From positions 1,930,721-1,994,720 of the forward strand of contig JARFXR010000001.1 in the NCBI GenBank assembly GCA_029194535.1: a stretch of 64,000 nucleotides of DNA, in the 5' to 3' direction. The stretch's first letter is position 1. Every line of letters starts with the position of its first letter. Shown here in pieces: positions 10,801 to 18,908 of the stretch. This stretch comes from Nitrospira sp. GTDB lineage: Bacteria > Nitrospirota > Nitrospiria > Nitrospirales > Nitrospiraceae. The notes under the pieces were generated by a model that was not told the DNA's origin, searched no databases, and saw nothing but the letters and a program-made list of their open reading frames with translations. Position numbers and translations under genes: made by a program.

Positions 10801-11512
10801 TCGTGACCATCTGAAGCGCTTTCGGATCGCCGGAACGCCTGTGGCAGCGGAGCAACAAGGATAGTCCGGCGGCCGGGGGAAATTTGGGGGCCGAGCCGAA
10901 TCCGCCGAAACGGGGATCGAATTCGTGGTTGAACTCGCGCACCGCCTCGGTCAGCGCCGCATCGCCGACGGTCATGGGAAACGTGGTTTGTGCATCCTGC
11001 CTCAAGCGATCGGTCAGTTTCCGCGCTTGCTGGCGAAGGTCACCTTGGTCCTGTTCCCAGGCCTCGGCGATTTTCTTCAGTAGGGTAGGAAATCCCGGAC
11101 GTCCCCACCGATCATCCGGAGGGAAATAGGTTCCCGCAAAAAACGGTTCCTGTTCAGGGGTCAGAAAGACCGTCATCGGCCAGCCCCCTTGGCCTCGATT
11201 GAGCCCTACGGTGGCCTGCATGTAAATCTCATCGAGGTCGGGGCGTTCCTCCCGATCCACTTTTACGCACACGAAGTGCCGGTTCATCAGTGCGGCGATC
11301 GATTCATCCTCGAACGATTCCCGCTCCATAACGTGGCACCAATGGCAGGCGGAATACCCGATCGACAAGAGTATCGGACGATTCTGCTTCCTCGCGAGTT
11401 CAAGCGCTTCCGGTCCCCAAGGGAACCAATCCACGGGATTGTGTGCATGCTGGAGCAGATAAGGGCTGGTTTCGTGGATCAACCGATTGGGAGCCCGCGA
11501 TGGTGAGGACAT
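7835..11512 (-). CDS. Fusion protein: YyaL/DUF255-type domain plus aldo/keto reductase
   Basis: A single 1225-residue frame. Residues 1 to about 715 are a YyaL/Spermatogenesis-associated-20-type protein: a thioredoxin-like DUF255 domain with CHWC (Cys56, Cys59) and the [19 protein letters not shown] signature, then an alpha/alpha-barrel region like glycosidase or epimerase folds. After a short Ser/Pro/Gly linker (about 716-736), residues 737-1225 form an aldo/keto reductase with the expected tetrad: Asp and Tyr in [14 protein letters not shown], Lys in VVSKIGY and His in LLHNPEYF. The reductase half is longer than the usual 300 residues, with a C-terminal helical extension. AAGGTG precedes the ATG. 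The function of the N-terminal family is unknown; redox activity is inferred. Confidence 0.88.
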   Translation of the reverse strand: MSSPSRAPNRLIHETSPYLLQHAHNPVDWFPWGPEALELARKQNRPILLSIGYSACHWCHVMERESFEDESIAALMNRHFVCVKVDREERPDLDEIYMQATVGLNRGQGGWPMTVFLTPEQEPFFAGTYFPPDDRWGRPGFPTLLKKIAEAWEQDQGDLRQQARKLTDRLRQDAQTTFPMTVGDAALTEAVREFNHEFDPRFGGFGSAPKFPPAAGLSLLLRCHRRSGDPKALQMVTRTLDAMAAGGIYDQIGGGFARYSTDERWLVPHFEKMLYDNALLTRSYLEAFQVTGQPTYRTIVEEVLDYVLREMTDKAGGFYSSTDADSEGVEGKFFVWTPSEVRDIVQNEEDARLFCACYDITEDGNWEHQSIPNRLRPIEEVARELQVSTGVLQDTIDRCRPLLYRARAQRQPPGLDDKVITAWNGMMIGTLAESGRVLDVPRYIEGARRAADFLLATHRTMAGRLLRTSRNGQAHLDGVLEDYAFFAEGLIDLFEACSMDCYLSAARSLGEQILTSFQDEVHGGFFTSSREHEALILRSREGPDGATPSGNAVAAFALARLAHHCDRQDFREAAVSAIRAYGKQITRYPKAFAKSLAVVDFLTEGPLEVALVGRKDDPGLQSFADALHSIYLPNRILAVTQKEDGTSAHPLLSGKTAVNGNAALYLCRNFACRRPITDPREAADAIRAAQQASPEDTGARFLNGPLLSGFATPEGTARYAARQVNRPSASGGFENGYVPFGATGLTVSKLGFGTYRIDTSDPEFSRALEMALQNGVNLIDTSTNYMDGDSERAIGFVLRRLSAEQTLARTELIVVSKIGYVQGQTLAQATAREQSGKPYSDMVKYGEGIWHCIDPEFLADQLTDSLDRLGLQALDVCLLHNPEYFLSEAARHEGANLHDTRDRFYQRVQQAFAFFESQVAIGRIRWYGISSNTVAADAGTVDATSLSRFLAAAEMAAASQGQSQHHFAVLQCPMNLFEAGPLRTVNTGRDQQETVLSLARQSRLAVLANRPLNAMTDPKGGMLRLADLPLEGNLVDLDTQVNTVDRLEQEYRETLAPLISNPQQGMSPADFFNWAAELKPLGARLQGLEQWEQIEHQVIAPHVNQVMQAIPRLIARAAAGRWEEWQERYVPELLTLLRGLRRHATEISRRRRLAVTTALDPLLPRSRWSESLSRKALWIVSSTPGVTCVLNGMRSKAYVEDSLEVLRWANLEQVYPIYDRLRPAP

Positions 11513-11702
11513 GGCGTCACCTTAGCATTCCGTGGAAGAGGGGATCAATCAAACAAAGAAGGAGTTCGGTGCCACCGCATTCGAATGCAAGCGGAGCTCA
11601 GGGCCTACACTCGCTCCGGTGTCGCGCCGGCAGATGCCGACGATCGCGATGCGCGTTATGGTATTCTCTTCATTGGCGCCATCATCGTAGTATCGGGTGA
11701 CA

Positions 11703-13145
11703 ATGAACGATATTGGTCCCTATTCCAACTACCGCCTAACCGTCCGCCTCGAACTCGCCAACAAGCCTGGCATGTTCGCAAATGTCGCAGCCGTTCTGGC
11801 CATGGAAGGTGCCAATCTTGGCGCAGTGGACATCGTTTCGGCCACCGCAGCCTACATGGTTCGGGACGTGACGTTCGATGTTCGAGATGAGGCGCACGGA
11901 GAGCATGTGCTTCTGCGTCTTGGAGCGCTTCCGGACGTGAAGGTGCTGTCGGCGTCCGATCGGATTTTTCTACTCCATCTGGGAGGGAAGATCCACGTGC
12001 AGAGCAAGATGCCGGTCAATACCCGCAATGTCCTGTCCATGGTCTACACTCCCGGAGTCGGACGAGTCTCGCAAGCTATCGCCAAGGACAGATCCAAAGC
12101 CTATGCCTTTACCACGAAGAGCAACAGCGTGGCCGTCGTGACCGATGGCTCCGCGGTTCTTGGCCTCGGCAATTTGGGTCCGGAGGCGGCCTTACCGGTC
12201 ATGGAAGGCAAGGCTATGCTGTTCCGGGAATTGGCCGGCATCGACGCGTGGCCGATTTGTCTCGATACGCAAGATGTGGATGCGGTCGTGCGGGCGGTTC
12301 AAGCGATTGCGCCGGGTTTCGGCGCTATCAATCTTGAGGACATCAGCGCGCCACGCTGCTTCGAGATCGAGCGGCGTCTGAAGGAATCGCTGACCATTCC
12401 GTTGATGCACGACGATCAACACGGCACGGCGGTGGTGATTCTTGCGGCTCTCACCAATGCGCTCACGGTCGTCTGCAAGGCGATCGAGGATGTGCGGGTC
12501 GTCGTCAACGGTCTCGGAGCCGCCGGCACGGCCTGCTGTCGAATGCTGCTGGCCGCGGGAGTGTCCCATCTGGTGGGCTGCGACAAACCGGGGATCATTC
12601 TGCAAGGGGATGGTGAGCGCCTGCGTGCCTGCCGTCAGGACCTCTTGTCGTGCCTGACTCCGCTTCAGCCGGCCGGCACTCTCCAAGAAGCCCTCAGGGG
12701 AGCCGATGTGTTCATCGGTCTGTCCGTCGGAAATCTGTTGAAGGCCGAGGATCTCGACCTGATGGCGTCGGACCGGATCGTGTTCGCAATGGCCAATCCT
12801 GATCCAGAGGTGACGCCGGAGTTGGCCGCCTCGCATTGCCGCATTTTCGCGACGGGCAGGTCGGACTTTCCCAATCAGATCAACAATGCTTTGGCGTTTC
12901 CTGGAATGTTCCGCGGCGCGTTGGATGTGCAAGCGACGGCGATCAACGAACCGATGAAACTTGCCGCGGCCAAGGCGCTGGCCGAGACGATTCCCCGCAC
13001 GACGTTGAGCGAAGACTACATTATTCCCAGCGTCTTTGATAAGGAAGTGGTGCCGAGAGTGGCCAAGGCGGTCTCGGCGGCTGCGCACGATACCGGGGTT
13101 GCACGGCGCCGCAATCGGATCAGCGATCAGTTCTCTCCGATCTGA
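11703..13145 (+). CDS. NAD(P)-dependent malic enzyme with N-terminal ACT domain
   Basis: Oxidative decarboxylation of malate to pyruvate. Residues about 8-80 are an ACT regulatory domain (RLTVRLELANKPGMFANVAA). The malic N-terminal domain follows (VYTPGVGRVSQAI, AVVTDGSAVLGLGNLGPEA), then HDDQHGTA and the nucleotide-binding domain with GLGAAGTA. Length is about 480 residues. The start is uncertain: ATG 11703 is chosen, but GTG at 11697 is in frame and neither has a well-spaced Shine-Dalgarno. The ACT domain suggests amino-acid or other small-ligand control. It stands alone near citrate synthase and fumarase, linking C4 acids to pyruvate. Confidence 0.9.
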   Translation: MNDIGPYSNYRLTVRLELANKPGMFANVAAVLAMEGANLGAVDIVSATAAYMVRDVTFDVRDEAHGEHVLLRLGALPDVKVLSASDRIFLLHLGGKIHVQSKMPVNTRNVLSMVYTPGVGRVSQAIAKDRSKAYAFTTKSNSVAVVTDGSAVLGLGNLGPEAALPVMEGKAMLFRELAGIDAWPICLDTQDVDAVVRAVQAIAPGFGAINLEDISAPRCFEIERRLKESLTIPLMHDDQHGTAVVILAALTNALTVVCKAIEDVRVVVNGLGAAGTACCRMLLAAGVSHLVGCDKPGIILQGDGERLRACRQDLLSCLTPLQPAGTLQEALRGADVFIGLSVGNLLKAEDLDLMASDRIVFAMANPDPEVTPELAASHCRIFATGRSDFPNQINNALAFPGMFRGALDVQATAINEPMKLAAAKALAETIPRTTLSEDYIIPSVFDKEVVPRVAKAVSAAAHDTGVARRRNRISDQFSPI

Positions 13146-13167
13146 ACGGGACTCCATCTCCACGCTT

Positions 13168-13195
13168 CTGACGGCTGCGACGCCTGTGCTACAAT
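13168..13195 (+). promoter_or_regulatory. Probable sigma-70 promoter for the J-domain/RNase D pair
   Basis: CTGACG (13168-13173) and TACAAT (13190-13195) with a 16-bp spacer, 31 bp upstream of the ATG at 13227. The -10 is a good match and the -35 moderate. Confidence 0.4.
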
Positions 13196-13226
13196 ACACG
13201 GCGTTTGCAAACCCAACGGGGGCCGC

Positions 13227-13856
13227 ATGCCGTTCTCGGCCGGCAAATACATGAAATTCAGGAGCGGGATGCAAAAGCGCATTGGTTCGCTCCGGTCGAA
13301 AACCGAGGAAAGTATGGACTGTGCCGTGGATACGATGATGCAGGAACGGATTGACAGCTACTTTCGAGTTGAACAGGGACTGGACGAAATCGTCAAGTCG
13401 CTGTTCCAGATCGAGGAGGAATTGGAGAGGATTTCCGATCTGTCTGGGGCCATGCGTCTGGAGTCCCGGCTGGAATTCGTGGAAGACCGCTGGGACGATT
13501 TGGACAGCGAGATCCGGGAACGTCCGCGGCGGCGGCGGCGGAAGCTCAACTTGGCGGACATGTTAAAGGCCGCGAGCGGTGGGGGCGGGGACCTCTCGCA
13601 GGGGACCGGAGTGAACAATGCCGTGGATGCCTATGCCATCATGGGAGTCGAGTTTGGTAGCTCACTGGCCGATGTCACTGCGGCGTTTCGTCACAAGGCC
13701 AAGCAACTCCATCCCGACGCAAACCAGGGCGATCGCAGCTCTGAACCGGAACTCCGGCGCATGTTGGAAGCCTACCAATTTCTCAAGGAATATCTCAGCC
13801 TCACCAACACCGAGCCGATGAAGCCTCCGGATCGGCCGTACAGCCCCGCGGAATGA
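13227..13856 (+). CDS. J-domain protein with C-terminal DnaJ domain
   Basis: A 209-residue protein. The N-terminal 130 residues are charged and helical, with an Arg-rich block (RPRRRRRKL near residue 100). Residues about 132-200 form a J domain with the diagnostic HPD (LHPDANQGD), the part that stimulates Hsp70 ATPase. J domains usually sit at the N-terminus, so this is a specialised co-chaperone; client and partner are not shown. The stop overlaps the RNase D start by 4 bp (ATGA), indicating coupling. The exact start is less certain than the J domain itself. Confidence 0.82.
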   Translation: MPFSAGKYMKFRSGMQKRIGSLRSKTEESMDCAVDTMMQERIDSYFRVEQGLDEIVKSLFQIEEELERISDLSGAMRLESRLEFVEDRWDDLDSEIRERPRRRRRKLNLADMLKAASGGGGDLSQGTGVNNAVDAYAIMGVEFGSSLADVTAAFRHKAKQLHPDANQGDRSSEPELRRMLEAYQFLKEYLSLTNTEPMKPPDRPYSPAE

Positions 13857-15064
13857 ACCAGCGTGTGACCACACTAAGCGAGCCAGGCTACATCACCACT
13901 CGTGCGGCTCTCGAACGGCTGTGCCATCAGCTGCAGGCGAGTGCGGATCTCGCACTCGACACGGAGTTCGTGGGAGAAGACAGTTTCGTTCCTAAATTGG
14001 AACTGATTCAAGTCGCGTCGCACGCCGTCTCCGCCGTCATCGACTTTCCCGCCGTACAGGCAGAGGGTCCGCTCGACGCCCTCTGGGAACTGATCTGTAA
14101 TCCGCGTGTGAACAAGATCGTGCATGCCGGGCGGCAGGATCTGGATCTGTTCGCACTCCATGCCGGGGAGATTCCAAAGCCGTTTTTCGATACGCAAGTT
14201 GCCGCCGCCATGTTGGGATTCGGCGCACAAGCCGCATACGCCAATCTTGTGCAACGCATCGTCGGCACCAAGCTGGCCAAGGCCCACACGTTCACCAACT
14301 GGAGCGCGCGACCGCTTTCGCACGATCAGATCGCCTACGCCGCCGAGGACGTCCAGTTCCTGCTGCCGATTCATGCGCATCTGGTGAGGAAGCTTTCGAC
14401 TTTGGGTCGATTGGATTGGGTCCATGAAGAGTTCGCTCGTCTTGAATCCGTAGTGGGCGAAAAGAGCCGGGATCCGCTCGAACGTTACCAGCGGATTCGA
14501 GGGTGGGATGGCCTCAAGCCCAAGTACGCCGCCGTTCTACGTGATCTCGCTGCCTGGCGAGAAAGCGAAGCTAAACGGCGCAATGTGCCGCGAGGACGAG
14601 TGCTGAGGGATGAAGTGCTGTTGCAATTGGCTCGGCACCCGCCGAGGACGCTGAATGAGATCAAAACCCTCAGAGGGGTGCACAGCTCCGAGGTTGAACG
14701 CAACGGCGAGCACATCTTGAAAACGGTTGAACGCGCGCTGGCGTTGCCTCCCGCGTCCTGGCCACAGGTGCCGACGGAAAAGCGATCGGAACCGGAGTCC
14801 ATCGGAATCGTCGAGCTCCTTCAGGCTGTCCTGAAGGCTCGGGCAGCCGAAGCGGAAATTGCTCCCACTCTGCTGGCGACCACTGCCGACATTCAAGCGC
14901 TGGTCGAGGCCAAGGAGAAAAAAAGCGAGATTGCTCTCCCGCTGTTGCGCGGGTGGCGTCGCGAGGTGGCGGGCGCCCTGATCCTGCAGGTGGTGAACGG
15001 TGAGGTGGTGGTGCGGGTGAGCCGGACGGGGACGTTGCTGTTCACGCCGGACGGTGCGGCGTGA
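13853..15064 (+). CDS. rnd: Ribonuclease D (DEDDy 3'-5' exonuclease with HRDC)
   Basis: A 3'-5' exoribonuclease for tRNA and stable RNA maturation. The DEDDy catalytic set is visible: Asp and Glu in LALDTEFVGED, Asp in HAGRQDLDLF, and Tyr with Asp in DQIAYAAEDVQFL. Residues about 210-300 look like an HRDC nucleic-acid-binding domain (LRDLAAWRESEAKRRNVPRG). Length is 403 residues, slightly longer than the E. coli enzyme. It is coupled to the J-domain gene by an ATGA overlap. Nothing recognisable lies in the 177 bp downstream. Confidence 0.93.
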   Translation: MNQRVTTLSEPGYITTRAALERLCHQLQASADLALDTEFVGEDSFVPKLELIQVASHAVSAVIDFPAVQAEGPLDALWELICNPRVNKIVHAGRQDLDLFALHAGEIPKPFFDTQVAAAMLGFGAQAAYANLVQRIVGTKLAKAHTFTNWSARPLSHDQIAYAAEDVQFLLPIHAHLVRKLSTLGRLDWVHEEFARLESVVGEKSRDPLERYQRIRGWDGLKPKYAAVLRDLAAWRESEAKRRNVPRGRVLRDEVLLQLARHPPRTLNEIKTLRGVHSSEVERNGEHILKTVERALALPPASWPQVPTEKRSEPESIGIVELLQAVLKARAAEAEIAPTLLATTADIQALVEAKEKKSEIALPLLRGWRREVAGALILQVVNGEVVVRVSRTGTLLFTPDGAA

Positions 15065-15241
15065 TACGGCAGAGCTGGTGCGTATGAAGCCGGTTGCCTG
15101 AGCGACTTGAGATCCTACTCGGATCGTACGCGAGCGCTGCCGCCGAGCTGGGAAGATCGGCCGGCACCCGGCATGGCTTCTTCTACCCCGAGAATCAAGG
15201 AGCGACGACGTGCGTAGGTGCCCGAGAACATTCGGCGGAGT

Positions 15242-15592
15242 CTACAGCAGTTGTGCGATTCGGTCGGCGGGCCTGGCCAAGAGAACCGTATCGCCGGTTT
15301 CCACAATCGGGCGTTGAATCAAGTCGGGGTGCTTGATCATCAAGTCGATGAGTTCATCGTCGGGCAGGTTCTTTTTGGCCAGGCCGAGCGCTTTATAGAC
15401 ATCCTCCTTCGTCCGCAGCACCTCGCGAGGTGCTAGTCCGCCTTTCTTCAGCAACGCCCTCAACTTCGCCTTCGTGAAGGGCGTCACATAGTAATTGACG
15501 GTCTTGAACGGTTTTCCGCTGTCTTTGGCCAGTTGAACGGCTTGGCGGCAGGTCGAGCAGGTCGGTTTCTCATAGATGATGATGTCGGGCAT
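15242..15592 (-). CDS. ArsC-family (arsenate reductase/Spx-like) thiol protein
   Basis: A 116-residue thioredoxin-fold protein of the ArsC/YffB/Spx family. The N-terminus has the beta-strand plus CSTC motif (Cys12, Cys15), and the C-terminal half carries the family LIQRPIVETGD segment with Arg. True glutaredoxin-linked ArsC enzymes usually have only one Cys at this place, so a general thiol-reductase role is as likely as arsenate reduction. No arsR or arsB neighbour is present. It faces away from the plus-strand gene at 15685; the 92-bp gap should hold both promoters. Confidence 0.8.
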   Translation of the reverse strand: MPDIIIYEKPTCSTCRQAVQLAKDSGKPFKTVNYYVTPFTKAKLRALLKKGGLAPREVLRTKEDVYKALGLAKKNLPDDELIDLMIKHPDLIQRPIVETGDTVLLARPADRIAQLL

Positions 15593-15684
15593 GTCGACTC
15601 CTCATGGTTGAATTGGTGATCGCTTGACGTCATTTTTCCCGCTATGGTACATGCTAAAGAGTTGCGGGTGCGTTCGTCTTTGCC

Positions 15685-16056
15685 ATGCCCACTGTCGGTA
15701 CCAGCTCGAGCGGTCAGTTCTCCTGTGCGACCACCAATCAGCGCACGCTGCGCGATCTCCGCATCAAACGCAAAGGGCAACCGGTGTTCGTAGTCGGGCA
15801 TCTTGTCGATCGAAAAGGACAGGAGGCCGCTTTTGAGGTGTTCAACGATCGTCTCGCCGTCGTAAAATTTTCGGACGGGGCGATGATCGGATATGACCCC
15901 TTTGAATTGCTATTGCCGACGGACATCGATCAAGAGGGCACGCCTTACTTCGAAATTCGAATCTGCCGTCTCTGCGAGCAGCTGTTTCCTTTAACGGAAG
16001 AAGAGTGCGATGCGCCGGAAGAACCCACGAGTTGCTTCGGTTGTCGGGCAACGTGA
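15685..16056 (+). CDS. Hypothetical protein with C-terminal CxxC pair
   Basis: A 123-residue unrecognised protein. The N-terminal two thirds are predicted beta-rich (GQPVFVVGHLVDRKGQEA, RLAVVKFSDGAMIGYDPFEL). The C-terminus has CRLC and CFGC, about 27 residues apart, probably binding one zinc. No signal peptide. The ATG has no strong Shine-Dalgarno. It ends 10 bp from the convergent gene at 16067. Coding character looks real; no function proposed. Confidence 0.6.
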   Translation: MPTVGTSSSGQFSCATTNQRTLRDLRIKRKGQPVFVVGHLVDRKGQEAAFEVFNDRLAVVKFSDGAMIGYDPFELLLPTDIDQEGTPYFEIRICRLCEQLFPLTEEECDAPEEPTSCFGCRAT

Positions 16057-16066
16057 TCCCCATCCC

Positions 16067-16453
16067 TCAATCCACCAGTGGCGCGATTTCGATGGCTTTC
16101 TTGATGAGGCAATCTCCGGCAAACGATTGCAGCGTCATCGGGAGCATGCTGGCATCGATCACCCGGACGGTCAGCACCTTGTATCCGTCGGCAGCTTTGG
16201 TGCCTTCGATGCGGAGCGCATGACAGATCTCCAGTTTTTTCCAAATCAGGTTGTTCAAGATGGCGTCGGACGCCAGCAGTTTTGTGTCGGAGACTGTATC
16301 GCTGATCGAGGCCTTGACCGCGACGCGGGATCGATCCTTGGGCGGAGCGCTGACTACGGCGAATATCAGCAATTCGTCGTTGCCGTAGCCCACACCTGTG
16401 CCGCCGACGAACAGAGCCGCACCGAGCACCGCGCAACACAGTATCGCCTTCAC
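16067..16453 (-). CDS. Small secreted protein of unknown function
   Basis: The frame stays open upstream to 16690, but the GTG at 16453 is preceded by a well-placed GGAGAG and begins a clear signal peptide (KAILCCAVLGAALFVGGTG, likely cut after Gly-Tyr-Gly). The mature part is about 100 residues, with SDTVSDTKLLASDAILNNL, two Cys (CHAL, GDCLI) that could form a disulfide, and no known domain. Export to the periplasm is inferred. An N-terminal extension of 79 codons, with a hydrophobic segment near its own start, is possible but less likely. Confidence 0.6.
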   Translation of the reverse strand: MKAILCCAVLGAALFVGGTGVGYGNDELLIFAVVSAPPKDRSRVAVKASISDTVSDTKLLASDAILNNLIWKKLEICHALRIEGTKAADGYKVLTVRVIDASMLPMTLQSFAGDCLIKKAIEIAPLVD

Positions 16454-16819
16454 CCGTATCTCTCCGTTTGCCGATCGATCACGCCGGAGTTGCCGGCGAC
16501 CGCGGAGCGCTGATGAGGGGAACTCGCCGGGGGCCGGCCGTGACCAAACGTGTAGGTGCCGACGGCCTTGATCGTCTGACGTTGGAGTGGGTCCGGTCGA
16601 TGTCCAGCGAGAGATCAGCGTGGGAATAAGAACGAGAGTACCGAGAATTACCATCGCCCACAGCGGTGCCGTAGTATGCGCGTCCTGCACTTCACGACTG
16701 AACGCAGTATGCCAAGTGAAGTAGATGATTGCAAGGTGCCGGCTCTCGCATCGCCGACACCGAATGGACGGATAGGTAATCGCTCACACCAATAGCCAAT
16801 CGCTCAAGTAGGAGAGGCC
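16454..16819. other. 366-bp gap upstream of citrate synthase
   Basis: Contains no convincing gene. On the minus strand the frame of the secreted protein remains open and would encode one hydrophobic helix (AMVILGTLVLIPTLISRW) followed by Arg-rich, unstructured-looking sequence, which resembles GC-driven readthrough. No clear promoter or hairpin was found. A small membrane protein ending within this frame cannot be excluded. Confidence 0.4.
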
Positions 16820-17956
16820 ATGCCCCACGATTTCATGCCGGGTCTTGCCGGCGTCCCGGCCGCCAAGTCGGCCATCAGCGATGTGGACGGTTCCCGCGGC
16901 ATTCTCGAATACCGAGGTATCCGGGTCGAGGAACTTTGCGCCAAGTCCTCCTATCTGGAAACCGCCTACCTCCTCCTGTTCGGCCATCTTCCGTCCCAAG
17001 GCCAATTGGCCAAGTGGACGGAGGATGTGACGCGTCATCGCCGGGTGAAGTTCACGATCATCGATTTGATGAAGTGTCTGCCGGAGCACGGCCATCCGAT
17101 GGACGCGCTCCAAGCCGCCATTGCCGCGCTCGGCATGTTCTATCCGGGCCGCAACGTGAAGGACGTTGAGAACAACTACTGGTCGTCGGTTCGTCTTGTC
17201 GCCAAGCTTCCGACGATCGTCGCTGCGTGGGCTCGGCTGCGCCGGGGAGATGAGGCGATCGCGCCGCGCGACGACCTCGAGTTCAGCGAAAACTTCCTGT
17301 ACATGATGACGGAATCGGTCCCTCCTCCAGTGTGGGGCGAGATATTCGACGATTGTCTGATCCTCCATGCCGAGCATACGATGAACGCCTCGACATTCAC
17401 CGGAATGATCACCGCCTCGACGCTCGCCGACCCCTATACCGTGGTGGCTTCCTCCGTCGGGTCGCTCAAGGGGCCGTTGCACGGCGGAGCCAATGAAGAA
17501 GTCGTCCAGATGCTGAGAGAGATCGGCGCTCCCGATCGTGCTCGTGAGTTTGTCGTTCGACGTCTGGCCAATAAACAGAAGCTGATGGGGTTCGGTCATC
17601 GCGTGTACAAGGTCAAGGACCCGCGGGCCGTCATCCTGCAATCGCTTTGCGACCGGCTGTTCAAAGCATGCGGCTCTTCGCCGCTCTACGATGTGGCCAT
17701 GGAGGTCGAGCGGACCGCGGCTGAGCATCTGGACGGGAAGGGGATTTACCCCAATGTTGATTTCTATTCCGGAATTCTCTACGACAAGATGGGAATCGAC
17801 GTGGATCTCTTTACTCCCTTGTTTGCCATGGCGCGTGTCTCCGGCTGGTTGGCCCACTGGCTGGAGCAGTTAGGCGAGAATAAGCTGTTTCGTCCGGACC
17901 AGATCTATTCCGGTGAACACAACCGTTCCTATGTGCCGCTCAGCGAGCGTCCTTGA
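16820..17956 (+). CDS. gltA: Citrate synthase
   Basis: Condenses acetyl-CoA and oxaloacetate to citrate. Catalytic features are the His in HAEHTMNAS, the His in MGFGHRVYK and the Asp in PNVDFYSG; the CoA-binding loop GPLHGGANEEV is present. At 378 residues it is the short, Gram-positive/archaeal type. AGGAGAG lies 6-7 bp before the ATG. If the host fixes carbon by the reductive TCA cycle, as known Nitrospira do, this enzyme would serve an oxidative or biosynthetic branch; that is inference. Confidence 0.95.
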   Translation: MPHDFMPGLAGVPAAKSAISDVDGSRGILEYRGIRVEELCAKSSYLETAYLLLFGHLPSQGQLAKWTEDVTRHRRVKFTIIDLMKCLPEHGHPMDALQAAIAALGMFYPGRNVKDVENNYWSSVRLVAKLPTIVAAWARLRRGDEAIAPRDDLEFSENFLYMMTESVPPPVWGEIFDDCLILHAEHTMNASTFTGMITASTLADPYTVVASSVGSLKGPLHGGANEEVVQMLREIGAPDRAREFVVRRLANKQKLMGFGHRVYKVKDPRAVILQSLCDRLFKACGSSPLYDVAMEVERTAAEHLDGKGIYPNVDFYSGILYDKMGIDVDLFTPLFAMARVSGWLAHWLEQLGENKLFRPDQIYSGEHNRSYVPLSERP

Positions 17957-18092
17957 GCCATTGTTGTCGCCCTCCGTCAAGTGGATGTCCCTCTTGACTT
18001 GACGTCTATCCGAGTTATCTCTCAACCGTGAGCGGAATTCAGCGTGGCGCCACAATACGCTAAACCACATGATGACAAACAGGAGGTCTATG

Positions 18093-18542
18093 ATGGCTCT
18101 TGTACGATGGGATCCGTTCCGCGAGTTGGAAGATATGTCGGAAAGATTGAACCGTGTGTTTGCACGTCCCGCAGCGCGCGTCAGCAATGGCAAGGAGGCC
18201 TTGACTGTTGCGGATTGGATGCCGACTGTTGACATCAGTGAGACCGACGGGGAGTATCTGATCAAGGCAGAACTGCCGGAGGTGAAGAAAGAGGATGTCA
18301 AGGTCACGGTCGAGGACGGCGTGCTGACGTTGCAGGGCGAACGCCGTCAGGAAAAGGAAGAGAAAGGAAAGAAGTTCCATCGGGTCGAACGCTCTTATGG
18401 GAGCTTCGTCCGCAGCTTCACGCTGCCCGAGTCCGTGGACGACGGGGGAGTGAAGGCGGAGTACAAGGACGGGGTGCTGGCCTTGCACCTTCCCAAGACG
18501 GAACGAGTGAAGCCGAAGGCCATTGATGTGAAAGTTGCCTAA
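18093..18542 (+). CDS. Small heat-shock protein Hsp20/alpha-crystallin
   Basis: An ATP-independent holdase chaperone. The N-terminal WDPFRELEDM motif is followed by an alpha-crystallin domain from about residue 43 to 140 (DISETDGEYLIKAELPEV, ending GVLALHLPK). Length is 149 residues from this start. An upstream in-frame ATG exists, but AGGAGG at 18081-18086 places initiation at 18093 (or 18090). Followed at once by a strong terminator, so transcribed alone. A -35-like TTGACT lies about 100 bp upstream without a convincing -10. Confidence 0.95.
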   Translation: MALVRWDPFRELEDMSERLNRVFARPAARVSNGKEALTVADWMPTVDISETDGEYLIKAELPEVKKEDVKVTVEDGVLTLQGERRQEKEEKGKKFHRVERSYGSFVRSFTLPESVDDGGVKAEYKDGVLALHLPKTERVKPKAIDVKVA

Positions 18543-18570
18543 GACCCACGACTAACTGTGTCCAGGGGGG

Positions 18571-18598
18571 AAAGGCCCGTCTACAGGACGGGCCTTTT
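18571..18598 (+). terminator. Rho-independent terminator after hsp20
   Basis: An 11-nt arm (18571-18581) pairs with GACGGGCCTTT around a 5-nt loop (TACAG, 18582-18586) and is followed by T residues. It lies 29 bp after the hsp20 stop and abuts the 3' end of the convergent gene at 18598, so it may serve both directions. Confidence 0.85.
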
Positions 18599-18831
18599 CA
18601 TTTTCTATCCTCCCGCATCACCAATTCCCACGATTCCTTGTCAAGCTGGTGCCGCAGGACATACCGCTGACCGTCGTCCGCTCGTACGCGGAAGTAGCAG
18701 TGGGCATCTGTATACCACCGATCGAGGATGTCTGTGACGACGCGGTACATCTTCCCGTGCGTGAACGAACGGGGCGTGTCCTCGCCTTTATCACCCGCAT
18801 AAGCGTCTACAATCACGTGAGCGGAACTCAT
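18598..18831 (-). CDS. Small conserved hypothetical protein
   Basis: A 77-residue, mainly beta protein. The pattern Y-x-G-DKGEDTPRSF, ILDRWYTDAHCYFRVRADDG and YVLRH...WELV resembles a widespread family of small cytoplasmic proteins of unknown function whose members share the RWxTxxxxYFKVRxDDGxxYxLRH core. No Cys pair, signal or membrane segment. It ends within the terminator of hsp20. Confidence 0.65.
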   Translation of the reverse strand: MSSAHVIVDAYAGDKGEDTPRSFTHGKMYRVVTDILDRWYTDAHCYFRVRADDGQRYVLRHQLDKESWELVMREDRK

Positions 18832-18908
18832 GACCCTTGTGTCGAGTAAGGGGGGGAGTTTATCATGGCGCCCTCGTAAGTCAGAACCCTCATGACGGAG
18901 TCGAACCT

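Noticed and set aside
16454-16690. N-terminal extension of the secreted protein with a hydrophobic helix
   Set aside because: GTG 16453 has a good Shine-Dalgarno and signal peptide; the extension is Arg-rich and lacks coding character after the helix.
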